A stretch of DNA of 64,000 bases from Alphaproteobacteria bacterium (lineage in GTDB: Bacteria; Pseudomonadota; Alphaproteobacteria; UBA9219), in contig JAGWIK010000005.1 in assembly GCA_028866275.1 (NCBI GenBank), positions 1 to 64,000 of the forward strand, given 5' to 3'. This document shows positions 35,645 through 46,177 of the stretch, in pieces (position 1 is the stretch's first letter; every line of letters starts with the position of its first letter). Made by a program: the position numbers and the translations under genes. The notes beneath the pieces were generated by a model that was given only the letters and a program-made list of their open reading frames with translations, ran no database searches and was not told the DNA's origin.

Positions 35645-38600
35645 ATGAAATTCACCGACATCTTTATCCGCCGCCCGGTTCTGGCTACCGTTGTCAGCCT
35701 GCTGATCCTGGTCGTCGGGTTGCGCGCGCTGGTATCTCTGCCCGTTTTGCAATTCCCGCGCACCGAAAACGCGGTCGTCACCGTGTCCACGACTTATTAC
35801 GGCGCCGATGCCGACACCGTCGCCGGCTTTATCACCACGCCTTTGGAAACCGCAATCGCGCAGGCCAACGGCATCGATTACATGACGTCGACCAGCGAGA
35901 ACGGCACCAGCACCATCACCGTCAATCTGCGCCTGAATTACGACCCCGACAAAGCCCTGACCGAAATCAGCGCGAAAATTTCCGCCGTGCGCAATCAATT
36001 GCCCGCCGCGGCGCAGCAACCCGTCCTGACCGTGCAGATCGGCCAGACCATCGACGCCATGTATATCGGCTTCAACAGCGATGTCCTGCCGCAAAACAAA
36101 ATCACCGATTACATCACCCGCGTGGTGCAGCCGCGCCTGCAATCGGTCGAAGGCGTGCAAACGGCGGAAATTCTGGGCGCGCAGAATTTCGCCCTGCGCG
36201 CGTGGCTCGATCCGCAGAAACTCGCGGCCTACGGCCTGACCGCCGCCGATGTCAGCACGGCCCTGGCCGCCAACAACTACATCTCCGGCCTCGGCAACAC
36301 CAAGGGCCAGATGGTGCAGATCAACCTCAACGCCTCGACCGACCTGCATTCGCTGGAAGATTTCCGCAATCTGATCGTCAAGGAAAAGAACGGCGCGCTG
36401 GTGCGGCTGAAAGACGTCGCCAACGTGACGCTGGGGTCAGACGATTACGAATCCCGCGTCGGGTTCGACGGCAAGCAGGCGGTCTATATCGGCATTCAGG
36501 TCGCCCCCGGCGCCAACCTTCTGGACGTCGTCGCCGGCATCCGCAAAATCTTCCCCGACATTCAGGCGCAATTGCCGCAGGGTCTGCACGGACGCATCGT
36601 TTACGATTCGACCAAATTCGTGTCCAGCTCTATCAACGAAGTCGAAAGCACGCTGGGCAAGGCCGTCGGCATCGTCGCGCTGGTCGTGTTTCTTTTCCTC
36701 GGCTCGCCGCGATCGGTCGTCATTCCCGTCATCGCCATTCCGTTGTCGCTGATCGGCGCGTTCATTTTTATGCTGGCCCTCGGTTTTTCCATCAATCTTC
36801 TGACGCTGCTGGCGCTGGTGCTGGCCATCGGGCTTGTCGTCGACGACGCCATCATCGTGGTCGAAAACGTCAACCGCCATATCGAGGACGGGATGAAACC
36901 GATGGACGCCGCCATTCAGGCGGCGCGCGAGCTGGGCGGGCCGATTCTGACCATGACCACGGTTTTGATCGCCGTTTACGTGCCCATCGGTTTCGAAGGC
37001 GGCCTGACGGGCGCGCTGTTCACGGAGTTCGCCTTTACCCTGGTGGGCGCGGTGATCATTTCCGCTATCGTCGCGCTGACCCTGTCGCCGATGATGTGCG
37101 GGCGTTTTTTCAAGCCGCACCGCGATACGGCGACAAGCTGGGACGAAAAATTGACGGCGCAACTGGACCGCGCCTTCAACCGGCTGCATCGCGCCTATGA
37201 ACGCCTGCTGAGATCGAGCCTCAATTACATGCCCGTGACGCTGTTATTCGCGGCCATTGTTTTGGGCAGCATCTATTTTCTTTACACCAGCGCGCGCACC
37301 GAATTGTCGCCGCAGGAAGACCAAGGCGTCGATATCGCACTGCTAACTTCGGCCCCCACCGCCACGCTGCAACAGCGCCTGATGTACGACCGCAAGGTTT
37401 ACCAGATCTTCGCCGGCTATCCCGAAACCGACCATGTGTTCCAGCTTGACACGCCCGGCCAGTCGATCGCGGGCGCCGTGCTGAAACCGTGGGACGAACG
37501 CACGCGCACATCGAACGACCTGCAGCCCTTGATGCAAAACGCCCTGAACGGCATCGCCGGCGTGCGCGCCGCCGTGTTCCAGCCGCCGCCCCTGCCGGGC
37601 AGCCGCGGTTTGCCGGTGCAGTTCGTCATCACCTCGACCCAACCGTTCGAACGCATGAACGACGTCGTGCAAAATTTCATGGCCGATGCCCAGAAAAGCG
37701 GTTTGTTCCTGTTTCTGGACAACGACCTGAAAATCGACGAACCGCAGGCCACCGTCGTCATAGACCGCGACAAGACGGCACAGTTCGGCCTGACCATGCA
37801 GGATGTCGGCAACGCCTTGTCCGACATGCTGGGCGGCGGCTATGTCAATTATTTCACGCTGGACGGGCGGTCGTACAAGGTCATTCCGCAAGTCGCGCAA
37901 ATGTCGCGCCTGACCACGCAGCAATTGGACAATTACTACATCCATACCGCAACGGGCGATCCCATCGCGTTGTCGACGCTGGCGCATATCGTGACCAAGA
38001 CCGTGCCGGAATCGCTGAACCATTTCCAGCAGGCCAATGCCGCGACGATATCGGGCGTCATGTTCCCCGGCGTGGCGCTGGGCGACGCGCTCAAAGCCTT
38101 GCAGGGCATCGCGGCGCGCGATCTGCCCGAAGGATACAGCTTCGATTTCGGCGGCCAGTCACGCCAGTTCGAGCAGGAATCCAGCGGTTTCGTCATGACC
38201 TTCGCCTTCGCGCTCATCATCATTTTCCTGGCGCTGGCGGCGCAGTTTGAATCCTTCCGCGATCCGCTCATCATCCTGGTGTCGGTGCCGATGTCGATCG
38301 CTGGCGCGTTGTTCTTCATCAGCCTCGACAGCACCGACGCCAACGCCATCAAGGCCATGCCGCACGCGGTAGGATGGTTTCTGGAAACGCTGGGCCTCGG
38401 CGGGATCGGCAAGGCCAGCATCAACATCTATACGCAGGTCGGGCTGGTCACGCTGATGGGGCTTATCAGCAAACACGGCATTCTGATCACCGAATTCGCC
38501 AACAATCTGCAAAAAACGGGGCGCAGCAAACACGACGCCATCATCGAAGCCGCCGCCATCCGCTTGCGCCCGATTTTGATGACGACGGCGGCGATGGTGC

Positions 38601-38761
38601 TGGGGGTTGTGCCGTTGATCACATCCACCGGCGCGGGCGCGCTGTCGCGCTTTAACATGGGGCTGGTCATCGCCACGGGTCTGGCGGTCGGGACATTTTT
38701 CACCCTGTTCGTCGTGCCCGCGATGTATATGCTGCTGGGGGCCGAACATCACAGGGAATAA
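35645..38761 (+). CDS. RND-family multidrug efflux pump (HAE1 type)
   Basis: This 1038-residue inner-membrane pump has twelve membrane helices and two large periplasmic loops. The N-terminus is MKFTDIFIRRPVLATVVSLL. The proton-relay region of helix 4 has GLVVDDAIIVVENVNRH with the two essential adjacent Asp residues. GVVPLITSTGAGALSRFNMG near the C-terminus is a family motif. It is driven by the proton motive force. The substrate is unknown. The operon order here is channel, adaptor, pump. Confidence 0.95.
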   Translation: MKFTDIFIRRPVLATVVSLLILVVGLRALVSLPVLQFPRTENAVVTVSTTYYGADADTVAGFITTPLETAIAQANGIDYMTSTSENGTSTITVNLRLNYDPDKALTEISAKISAVRNQLPAAAQQPVLTVQIGQTIDAMYIGFNSDVLPQNKITDYITRVVQPRLQSVEGVQTAEILGAQNFALRAWLDPQKLAAYGLTAADVSTALAANNYISGLGNTKGQMVQINLNASTDLHSLEDFRNLIVKEKNGALVRLKDVANVTLGSDDYESRVGFDGKQAVYIGIQVAPGANLLDVVAGIRKIFPDIQAQLPQGLHGRIVYDSTKFVSSSINEVESTLGKAVGIVALVVFLFLGSPRSVVIPVIAIPLSLIGAFIFMLALGFSINLLTLLALVLAIGLVVDDAIIVVENVNRHIEDGMKPMDAAIQAARELGGPILTMTTVLIAVYVPIGFEGGLTGALFTEFAFTLVGAVIISAIVALTLSPMMCGRFFKPHRDTATSWDEKLTAQLDRAFNRLHRAYERLLRSSLNYMPVTLLFAAIVLGSIYFLYTSARTELSPQEDQGVDIALLTSAPTATLQQRLMYDRKVYQIFAGYPETDHVFQLDTPGQSIAGAVLKPWDERTRTSNDLQPLMQNALNGIAGVRAAVFQPPPLPGSRGLPVQFVITSTQPFERMNDVVQNFMADAQKSGLFLFLDNDLKIDEPQATVVIDRDKTAQFGLTMQDVGNALSDMLGGGYVNYFTLDGRSYKVIPQVAQMSRLTTQQLDNYYIHTATGDPIALSTLAHIVTKTVPESLNHFQQANAATISGVMFPGVALGDALKALQGIAARDLPEGYSFDFGGQSRQFEQESSGFVMTFAFALIIIFLALAAQFESFRDPLIILVSVPMSIAGALFFISLDSTDANAIKAMPHAVGWFLETLGLGGIGKASINIYTQVGLVTLMGLISKHGILITEFANNLQKTGRSKHDAIIEAAAIRLRPILMTTAAMVLGVVPLITSTGAGALSRFNMGLVIATGLAVGTFFTLFVVPAMYMLLGAEHHRE

Positions 38762-38769
38762 GGCCGTTA

Positions 38770-39273
38770 TCAGGGATCCCGGCGGGGGGCGGGGCCGCGC
38801 ACGACGGGCGCGTTCTTCGAACGCTGTGCCGTGTTGCGATCCTGCCGCATTGAAAACAGCAAATTGCCGCCCATCCCGATAGCGCCGCCGCAAACTGCGG
38901 CGACGGCAAAGGCGACCAGATCCTGCGGATTCTGAAACGGGGCCCAAATCTGGCCGGGCTGTAAGCCCTGCGAAAAAGAAACCGCCGCCGCCACGGAAGC
39001 CGCCACCACCACGCCGGTCTTCAAACGCGATGTCAGGGCCGCTGCGGCCGCACCGAAGCCGGCGCTTATCATGGCCAGCGAACCGTTGAAATTATCATAA
39101 CCCGCTTCGGCAAAAGCGCTAAGGGTCGAATAGGACACGCCGGAACTTACCGGAACATTATCGGCCAGCACGCATGTGCAGATATAAGCCCCGGCTGTCG
39201 CAAAAGCCGCACCGGCAAGCGGCGATATCAACAGGCTTCTGATCGTGTGGTTGCCTTCTTCAAAACTGGACAT
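38770..39273 (-). CDS. Hypothetical membrane protein
   Basis: This 167-residue protein has several hydrophobic, Ala/Gly-rich segments: about 12-37 (LLISPLAGAAFATAGAYIC), 62-80 (LAMISAGFGAAAAALTS), 86-100, and 120-140 (VAFAVAAVCGGAIGMG). The C-terminal tail is basic and Pro-rich. It converges on the RND pump gene, with eight bases between. I recognise no family and cannot suggest a function. Confidence 0.6.
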   Translation of the reverse strand: MSSFEEGNHTIRSLLISPLAGAAFATAGAYICTCVLADNVPVSSGVSYSTLSAFAEAGYDNFNGSLAMISAGFGAAAAALTSRLKTGVVVAASVAAAVSFSQGLQPGQIWAPFQNPQDLVAFAVAAVCGGAIGMGGNLLFSMRQDRNTAQRSKNAPVVRGPAPRRDP

Positions 39274-39557
39274 GAAACGCTCTCTAAAATTTCATAAATC
39301 GATGGATGGCTCCTTATAACTTTCCTTGCCCCGTTGTTAATTGCTTTCATACCCTTCCATGTAAAAATAATCGCGCCGTTAACCAATGAAAGCGGTTTCG
39401 GCAATAGATTCAATGCCGGATATTTTTGATAACTAATGGAAAGATATGAATAAATATGCAGGCGCAAGCTTTCTTTCACCGATATTTAAGATTTTAGATA
39501 AATAATGGGAACATTAGAGACGCATTTTGCAAAAACGCCATTTTAACGGAGACATCC
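39274..39557. other. AT-rich intergenic region
   Basis: This is about 280 bases of comparatively AT-rich DNA between a minus-strand gene and a small plus-strand gene, so it should hold divergent promoters. A short frame on the minus strand overlaps the start of the neighbour and lacks coding character. I see no clear terminator or RNA gene. Confidence 0.45.
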
Positions 39558-39773
39558 ATGATTTTGTCGCACACCAGCATCGATGTTTTAAGCGACCTGA
39601 TTGAAAACCGCCTGGCCATCATGAGCATCGGCGATCAGGACGATCTGCGCGAAAAAATAGCCCTGAAACGCGCCCTGGCCGAATTGCGTGGCGGCGACAT
39701 GCCCGCCGGCGTATTACAGGAATTCAACGACATCCCGCGCCGTGGCCGCCGCCGCAAAGTCGGCACGGTCTGA
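39558..39773 (+). CDS. Small basic hypothetical protein
   Basis: This 71-residue protein starts at an ATG behind a good ribosome site (ACGGAG, about seven bases before). The first two-thirds looks helical (LSDLIENRLAIMSIGDQDDLREKIALKRALAELR) and the end is strongly basic (PRRGRRRKVG). It could bind nucleic acid or a partner, but I recognise no family. It stands alone, upstream of cpoB. Confidence 0.55.
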   Translation: MILSHTSIDVLSDLIENRLAIMSIGDQDDLREKIALKRALAELRGGDMPAGVLQEFNDIPRRGRRRKVGTV

Positions 39774-39854
39774 CATCCATTTTTTGAAACTTTGACTTTT
39801 GCGCAATGGCGCATAAACTCGCGGGGCTTTCTTTTTTCTTTCCCCCGTGACGCG

Positions 39855-40742
39855 ATGAAATTTTCTTTTTTTCCCACCGTGATGCTTGGCATCATTCTGT
39901 GCGCCGCGCCCGCCTTGGCGCAGGATGATTCCGGCTATCAGGATAACGGAACCCAAAGCGGCGGCGCGCAGTCTTCGGCCGAACGTCTGGAAACGCGCAT
40001 TTCATCGCTGGAAGACCAGATGCGCGCGATGAATGGCAGCATCGAGCAGGTACAGTTCGAAACCCACCAGCTTGAACAAACGCTGCAACGCATGCAAACC
40101 GACTATGACGCCCGCCTGACCCGTCTGGAAACGGCGCAGGCGCAACAGGCCCAGCAGGCGCAGGCCGCAACAGCCCCGCCGCAGCAGCCCGCGACAACGC
40201 CCGCCGCCGGCACAACAACAGCCGCGCCGCCGCAAAACCCCGCGCCGGACGGCACGCTGGGCGCATTGAAAGTACAAAATGGCAGAGTGGTCGGCGGCGT
40301 CGATAACCCGCATGCGCCGCCTTTGCCCGCAACCCCGCCCGATTACGGATTGACGGTGCAGGAACAATATGACCGCGCTTTCGGTCTTTTGCGCCAGACC
40401 GACTATGCCGACGCGGAAAAAGCTTTCAAGGATTTCATCGACAAAAACCCCAAGGACAAACTGACCGAAAACGCCAAATACTGGTACGGCGAATCTCTGT
40501 ATGTACAGGCCAAATTCGACGCGGCCGCGGTGGCTTTCGCCGATGCCTATCAACAGGATCCGCGCGGCAACAAAGCCCCCGACAGTTTGTTGAAACTCGC
40601 CATGTCGCTGCAGGCCTTGAAAAAAATACCGGACGCCTGCGTTACCTTGCAAGAACTGAAGGTCAAATATCCGTCGGCGTCGGCGGCTATAAAAGCGCGC
40701 GCCGCGGATGAACGCCGCCAGATGAAATGTCCGGCGCGTTAA
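39855..40742 (+). CDS. cpoB: Tol-Pal system protein CpoB (YbgF)
   Basis: This is a periplasmic coordinator of outer-membrane constriction and peptidoglycan synthesis. The 295-residue protein from the ATG at 39855 has a signal peptide (ILCAAPALA). A coiled coil follows (about 38-95, LETRISSLEDQMRAMNGSIEQ), then a Gln/Ala/Pro-rich linker. The C-terminal TPR domain (about 180-290) has EQYDRAFGLLRQTDYADAEKAFKDFI (in part), AKYWYGESLYVQ and ALKKIPDACVTL. tolB and pal are not in the window. tilS overlaps its end by 16 bases. Confidence 0.9.
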   Translation: MKFSFFPTVMLGIILCAAPALAQDDSGYQDNGTQSGGAQSSAERLETRISSLEDQMRAMNGSIEQVQFETHQLEQTLQRMQTDYDARLTRLETAQAQQAQQAQAATAPPQQPATTPAAGTTTAAPPQNPAPDGTLGALKVQNGRVVGGVDNPHAPPLPATPPDYGLTVQEQYDRAFGLLRQTDYADAEKAFKDFIDKNPKDKLTENAKYWYGESLYVQAKFDAAAVAFADAYQQDPRGNKAPDSLLKLAMSLQALKKIPDACVTLQELKVKYPSASAAIKARAADERRQMKCPAR

Positions 40743-42013
40743 ACGCCGTCGACGCCGACGATTTTGCCGGTTTGCTGCGCCCGTTTCTGCCGTTATCGAA
40801 TCCGGTGGCCGTGGCCGTTTCCGGCGGGCCGGACAGCATGGCCTTGGCTTTTTGCGCGCATCGCTGGGCGCAACAGAACGGCCATCGCTGCATCGGCCTG
40901 ATCGTCGACCACAATTTGCGGCCCGACGCGGCGGCCGAGGCCGCGCAAACGCGCGACCGGCTGGCGGCCATCGGCATGGAATCCGATATCCTGCGCTGGG
41001 ATCACGCCCCGATCGCCAGCCGTTTGCACGAACAGGCCCGCGCGGCGCGTTACCGATTGCTGGCCGGCGCCTGCCGCCGCCACGGCGCGCGCGATCTTCT
41101 GATCGCCCATCACCGCGACGATCAGGCCGAAACCATCTTGATGCGTCTGGCCAAGGGCAGCGGCATCGACGGTCTGGCAGGCATGGCGGCGCAACGCATC
41201 GACGACAGCGACGCCGGAAATCCGGTGCGCATCCTGCGCCCGTTTCTGTCGGTGGCGCGCGCGCGTCTGGCCGCGACATGCGCCGCGGCCGGCCTTCCTT
41301 TCGTAACGGATCCCAGCAATGCATCGGACAAATTCGCCCGCGGGCGATTGCGCGCCGTCATGCCGCTTCTGGCGCCGGAGGGATTCGACGCGGATCGCCT
41401 GATCGATTTGGGCGCGCGCGCCACCGAAGCCGCCGACGCCATCGATTTCTACGCGCGCGCCCTGTTGCGCGACCATGCGTCTTTTGAAACGGGCGGATCG
41501 ATTACGCTCGGCCTCGATGCGTTGCGCGAAACGCCAAAAGCCGTGGCGGCGCGCGCCGTCGTTTTATGCCTGCGCCACATCCATGACGACGGCCCCGCGC
41601 CGGAACGCGCAAGCCTAAGCGCGTTGCTCGACGCCATAATGAACGGCCTTGACGCGCCGCGCACCCTGCATGGCTGCATCCTGTCGCCGGGCGCGCGCGC
41701 CGTCACGATTCTGCGCGAAGCCGGAACCATCACCGATGCCCAACCTTTCCGCGACGGCGACCGGATCGTCTGGGACAAAAGGTGGTGCGTCGAGGGCCAC
41801 GCCGGATGCGGCGACGGTATCCTGCGCGCGCTGGGAACGCCGCCGCACGACGACATCGACCGGCTCGCCCCCGGCCTGCGCCGTCTGGTGCCGCAGGGCC
41901 GCGTGCGCGCCGCCTTGCCCGCCTTGTGGCGCGACGGGGCCATCGCCGCCATTCCGGCTTTCGATAAAGAGGCGGCGTTTCGTCTGCGCTATCGAAAACA
42001 GCCCTTTCCCTGA
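40727..42013 (+). CDS. tilS: tRNA(Ile)-lysidine synthase
   Basis: TilS modifies C34 of tRNA(Ile2) to lysidine, switching it to read AUA. The 428-residue protein has the PP-loop signature SGGPDS near residue 33 and other N-domain motifs (GLIVDHNLRPDA, AARYRLLAGACRRHG and AHHRDDQAETILMRL). The C-terminal part is diverged, as usual for alphaproteobacteria. It follows cpoB with overlap, a common arrangement near tol-pal in this class. ftsH, which often follows, is replaced here by a pseudokinase gene. Confidence 0.93.
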   Translation: MSGALNAVDADDFAGLLRPFLPLSNPVAVAVSGGPDSMALAFCAHRWAQQNGHRCIGLIVDHNLRPDAAAEAAQTRDRLAAIGMESDILRWDHAPIASRLHEQARAARYRLLAGACRRHGARDLLIAHHRDDQAETILMRLAKGSGIDGLAGMAAQRIDDSDAGNPVRILRPFLSVARARLAATCAAAGLPFVTDPSNASDKFARGRLRAVMPLLAPEGFDADRLIDLGARATEAADAIDFYARALLRDHASFETGGSITLGLDALRETPKAVAARAVVLCLRHIHDDGPAPERASLSALLDAIMNGLDAPRTLHGCILSPGARAVTILREAGTITDAQPFRDGDRIVWDKRWCVEGHAGCGDGILRALGTPPHDDIDRLAPGLRRLVPQGRVRAALPALWRDGAIAAIPAFDKEAAFRLRYRKQPFP

Positions 42014-42062
42014 ACAGGGAAAATGATTTAAAATCCGCCAGCTTCTTTCACCCCCTGTCGTT

Positions 42063-44096
42063 ATGGCCTATCAAACTCCGCAAAACTCGACCGGCGCCGG
42101 CGGCGTGACGCTGGGGGCGCGCATCGACATTTTCCCGTCGATGCCCTTGCCCGAACTCGACACGCCGGGCGGCAAGGCCTATGCCGCGCGCTATAAATCC
42201 GAAGCAAGTTCCGACCTGTACGCCATCATCTGCCAGTCCGCGCTGCCGCCGCGTATCGACGCCATCACGGGGCTACGCTCTCTCGACAACCCAAGTCTGG
42301 TGCGCTTCATCGATTCCGGCGTCGTGACATGGGCCGATAACGCGCGCGCCTATGCTTTTGTTTATCAAAGACCGTTGGCCCCGCAGATGATAAACAACCT
42401 TGACGAAACGCGGACGCCGCTCAGCGAAGACGCCATCCACCACCATTTTATCACGCCGATGATCGGCGCGCTGAATGCCTTGATGGTATCGGGCGTGGCG
42501 CATAACGCCATCAGGCCGAATAATATTTTCTGGCGCATCGGCAACGCCGCCCCGCCGCAAATCGGCGAATGTTTGTCGACGCCCGCGGGCATGGGGCAAC
42601 CTGTGGCGGTCGAACCGATAGAAAGGGCCATGGCCCTGCCTTTGGGGCGCGGCACGGGATCACATGCCGATGATTGCTATGCCTTCGGCGTCGTGCTGGC
42701 TTTCCTCGTTCTGGGCCGCAACCCGTTTCAGGGCATGGACGACGCCGCGATCATTGATTTGAAAATGCAACGCGGCAGTTTCGCCGCCATTGTCGGCAAC
42801 AGCCGGTTGTCGCCGGCGCATATCGAGATTTTGCGCGGGCTTCTGTCCGACGATGCGCGGCAACGATGGACGGCGTCCAATCTGGAGCAATGGTTAAACG
42901 GCCGGCGCATGACGCCCAAAGGATCGGATGCCGGACGCCGCGCCACCCGTCATTTCGATTTCATGGGAAGTGAATATTGGCAAGCCGCGCCCTTGGCCGG
43001 CGCCATGGCCGCCAATGTCACCGATGCCGCCAAAATTATTGAAAATGATTCTTTGGGCAAATGGCTGCGCCGGTCGTTAAACGACGAAGAACGCGCCAAT
43101 GACGTCGCAAACGTCGTCAACGAATTGAAACAAAGCGGCAAAAGCAGCAGATACGAGGATCAGCTGGTCACGCGCGTGTGCATCGTTCTGGACCGTGCCG
43201 CCCCCATTCGTTACCGCGGGTTGTCGGTCATGCCCGGCGGCATCGCCCCGTTGCTGGCCGAAGCCGCCGCAACGCCGGGTTCACCCAATATCCAGCTTTT
43301 GTCCGAAATCATCGCCAGCCAATTGCCGGCCCTGTGGGTCGATATGCAAAAAGACCCGACGCCGGACCAGGTTGCCTTGATCCAAACTTTTGACCGCATG
43401 AAGGGTTTTCTGGAAAAAGCCGCGATGGGCAACGGTATCGAGCGCGTGACCTACGAACTCAACCCCGGCCTGCCGTGCCTCAGCCCCATTCTGCGCGGGC
43501 AATATGTCGCCACGCCCAAAATGTTGCTGTCGTCGCTGGAACGCGTCGCGGCAAACGGCAACCGCCCGCGCGAGCCCATCGACCGCCATATTGCCGCGTT
43601 CCTGATCGTGCGCGACAAACGCGGGGAAAACATGTTCGCGCCGATGACCGCGCCCGAAGGATCGGTCAGGCGGGGCCTCGGTCTTTTGGCTTTGTTCGCC
43701 GAACTGCAATACCGCCATGGCCCCGAAAACACGCCGCAACTGGCCGGCTGGCTGTCGCCCGTCGTCGAGCCCGCGCTGCGCCGCTTTCTCGGCAAGGCTT
43801 TGCGCGAACATTTGCAAAAACAGGCCAAGGAAGCGGTCGCCACAGGCAATCTGGGCGCGATGCTGCGCCTGATCGACGACCCGCGCCGTCTTGAAACCGA
43901 CCGGCAGGAATTCATAGCCGCGCGGCTTTTATATCTCAGCATCCAAAAAGAAATCGCCGGTCTTGAATCGACCAACCGCGACAGCGTCATGCGCGGGTCG
44001 GGCAAAGCGATGGCCGCGAATATCAGCAGCCTTCTGGCCATTATCTTAATATGCGCGGCCATTCTGCGTGCCATGGCCGGCGCACTCTTCCAATAA
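42063..44096 (+). CDS. Membrane-anchored protein pseudokinase
   Basis: This 677-residue protein has an N-terminal third (about 30-285) that follows the Hanks-kinase layout: a hinge-like FVYQRPLAP, then a degenerate catalytic loop SGVAHNAIRPNNIFW, and later DDCYAFGVVLAFLVLGRNPFQG, which matches the helix F 'D-x-W/Y-S-x-G' region. The HRD motif is HNA, so the catalytic Asp is absent, and no DFG is seen (IGEC instead). That indicates a pseudokinase. The middle section is helical and unassigned. A single membrane helix lies at the very C-terminus (about 655-674). It starts 49 bases after tilS. The function is unknown. Confidence 0.72.
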   Translation: MAYQTPQNSTGAGGVTLGARIDIFPSMPLPELDTPGGKAYAARYKSEASSDLYAIICQSALPPRIDAITGLRSLDNPSLVRFIDSGVVTWADNARAYAFVYQRPLAPQMINNLDETRTPLSEDAIHHHFITPMIGALNALMVSGVAHNAIRPNNIFWRIGNAAPPQIGECLSTPAGMGQPVAVEPIERAMALPLGRGTGSHADDCYAFGVVLAFLVLGRNPFQGMDDAAIIDLKMQRGSFAAIVGNSRLSPAHIEILRGLLSDDARQRWTASNLEQWLNGRRMTPKGSDAGRRATRHFDFMGSEYWQAAPLAGAMAANVTDAAKIIENDSLGKWLRRSLNDEERANDVANVVNELKQSGKSSRYEDQLVTRVCIVLDRAAPIRYRGLSVMPGGIAPLLAEAAATPGSPNIQLLSEIIASQLPALWVDMQKDPTPDQVALIQTFDRMKGFLEKAAMGNGIERVTYELNPGLPCLSPILRGQYVATPKMLLSSLERVAANGNRPREPIDRHIAAFLIVRDKRGENMFAPMTAPEGSVRRGLGLLALFAELQYRHGPENTPQLAGWLSPVVEPALRRFLGKALREHLQKQAKEAVATGNLGAMLRLIDDPRRLETDRQEFIAARLLYLSIQKEIAGLESTNRDSVMRGSGKAMAANISSLLAIILICAAILRAMAGALFQ

Positions 44097-44110
44097 TATT
44101 TATCGTTAAA

Positions 44111-44164
44111 AGTGCAGAAACCCTGTCGTCGCATGCCGGCGCAAAATGATGGTTTTGCTGCACT
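44111..44164. repeat. Inverted repeat upstream of acsA
   Basis: AGTGCAG (44111-44117) and CTGCACT (44158-44164) are perfect complements, and the adjoining AAACC/GGTTT can extend the stem. No T-tract follows. It may be a weak terminator of the pseudokinase transcript or a site in the acsA control region. Confidence 0.45.
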
Positions 44165-44242
44165 GCAAGAACGATTCTTCAACGATTGATCAACCTTGTT
44201 GCGCTACACTTCGTTTGTCATCCAACAACCAGTGGTCGCATC

Positions 44243-46177
44243 ATGGATGTTTTTCCCGTCTCTTCGCAAGCCGCATCCTCATCATGGATCGACGCCGGCA
44301 CCTATGACCGGATGTATGCCGCATCGATCAACGAACCTGAAAAATTCTGGGGCGAACAGGGGCGTTATCTGGACTGGATCAAACCCTATACCAGGGTCAA
44401 AAGCGGCGATTTTACCGGCGACGTCCAGGTCAAATGGTTCGAAGACGGCACGTTGAACGTCGCGGCCAATTGTCTGGACCGCCATCTGGCCGAGCGCGGC
44501 GATAAAACCGCTATCATATGGGAACCCGACGAAGCGACGGACGCGCCGCTGCATATCACCTATGCCGAATTGCACCGTAAAGTCGGGATATTCGCCAATG
44601 TCCTGAAACGCCACGGCGTCGTCAAAGGCGACCGCGTCGTCATTTACCTGCCGATGATTCCCGAAGCCGCCTATGCCATGCTGGCCTGCGCGCGGATAGG
44701 GGCCGTCCATTCCGTGGTGTTTGCCGGTTTTTCGCCGCACAGCCTGCGCGACCGCATCATCGATTGCGGCGCGCGGGTCGTCATCACCGCCGACGAAGCG
44801 CGGCGCGGCGGCAAGAAAACGCCATTAAAAGCCAATATGGACGAGGCCATATCGTCCTGCCCCGACGTGCGTAAATGCATCACCGTGCGTCACACGGGGG
44901 GCGTTGTGTCGTGGCAGGCCGGGCGCGACGTCTGGCTGCACGACGAGGCAGAGAAAGTTTCCAGCCTCTGTCCGGCGCAAGAAATGAACGCCGAAGACCC
45001 CTTGTTTATTTTGTACACATCGGGGTCCACCGGCACGCCCAAGGGCGTCGTGCATACCACCGGCGGATACCTGCTTTACGCCGCGCTGACCCATAAATGG
45101 GTGTTCGATTATCATGACGAAGACATTTACTGGTGCGCCGCCGATATCGGCTGGGTCACGGGCCACAGCTACATCATCTATGGGCCGCTGGCCAACGGCG
45201 CCACGACCCTGATGTATGAAGGCGTGCCCAACCACCCCGACCCGTCGCGTTTCTGGCGCATCATCGACAAGCATCAAGTCACGTTATTCTACACCGCGCC
45301 TACCGCCATTCGCGCGCTGATGCGCGAGGGCGAGGACTGGGTGCGCAAAACCGGCCGCGGTTCCTTGCGCCTGCTGGCTTCCGTCGGCGAACCCATCAAT
45401 CCCGAAGCGTGGCTGTGGTATCATCGTGAAGTCGGCGGCAACCGCTGCCCCGTTATCGACACCTGGTGGCAGACCGAAACCGGCGGCCATATGATCGCGC
45501 CCCTGCCCGGCGCTACCGCCCTGAAACCCGGATCGGCGACACGGCCCTTTTTCGGCGTCAAACCCGTTATCGTCGATACCGACGGCCATATATTGGATGG
45601 CGCCTGCGAGGGCATTTTATGCATCGACGGCCCGTGGCCCGGCATGATGCGCACGCTGTACAACAATCACGACCGTTTCGTGAAAGGCTATTTCAGCACC
45701 TATAAGGGCATGTATTTCACCGGCGACGGATGCCGCCGCGACGAAGACGGTTATTACTGGATCACGGGCCGCGTCGACGATGTCATTAACGTCGCGGGCC
45801 ATCGCTTATCCACGGCGGAAATCGAAAGCACCTGCGTGACCCATCCGCTGGTCGCCGAAGCCGCCGTCGTCGGATGTCATCACGACATCAAGGGTCAGGG
45901 CATTTATGTTTTCGTCACGCTGAAGTCAGGGGTCGACGGCAGCGACATGTTGCGCCGTGAATTAATCCATCTGGTCCGGCAAACCATCAGCCCGATCGCC
46001 ACGCCCGATTACATCCAATGGGCGCCGGGTCTGCCGAAAACGCGATCGGGCAAGATCATGCGCCGCATCTTGCGCAAAATCGCAACGGGCGAAGCCGATA
46101 ATCTGGGCGACATCTCAACCCTGGCGGATCCGTCGGTCGTCGACAGTCTGATCAAAGGCTGCCTGATTGGGAAATAG
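44243..46177 (+). CDS. acsA: Acetyl-CoA synthetase
   Basis: This enzyme activates acetate with ATP and CoA to acetyl-CoA. The 644-residue protein matches the family length (about 650). Motifs are [19 protein letters not shown], the AMP-binding P-loop [23 protein letters not shown], and near the C-terminus [12 protein letters not shown], whose Lys is the usual acetylation site. The ATG at 44243 gives the normal N-terminus. The end overlaps the converging ppsR by 26 bases. Confidence 0.96.
   Translation: MDVFPVSSQAASSSWIDAGTYDRMYAASINEPEKFWGEQGRYLDWIKPYTRVKSGDFTGDVQVKWFEDGTLNVAANCLDRHLAERGDKTAIIWEPDEATDAPLHITYAELHRKVGIFANVLKRHGVVKGDRVVIYLPMIPEAAYAMLACARIGAVHSVVFAGFSPHSLRDRIIDCGARVVITADEARRGGKKTPLKANMDEAISSCPDVRKCITVRHTGGVVSWQAGRDVWLHDEAEKVSSLCPAQEMNAEDPLFILYTSGSTGTPKGVVHTTGGYLLYAALTHKWVFDYHDEDIYWCAADIGWVTGHSYIIYGPLANGATTLMYEGVPNHPDPSRFWRIIDKHQVTLFYTAPTAIRALMREGEDWVRKTGRGSLRLLASVGEPINPEAWLWYHREVGGNRCPVIDTWWQTETGGHMIAPLPGATALKPGSATRPFFGVKPVIVDTDGHILDGACEGILCIDGPWPGMMRTLYNNHDRFVKGYFSTYKGMYFTGDGCRRDEDGYYWITGRVDDVINVAGHRLSTAEIESTCVTHPLVAEAAVVGCHHDIKGQGIYVFVTLKSGVDGSDMLRRELIHLVRQTISPIATPDYIQWAPGLPKTRSGKIMRRILRKIATGEADNLGDISTLADPSVVDSLIKGCLIGK

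Noticed and set aside
39228-39479. Minus-strand frame of 83 codons
   Set aside because: It overlaps the start of the 167-residue membrane protein and lies in AT-rich DNA without coding-like third positions or a ribosome site.
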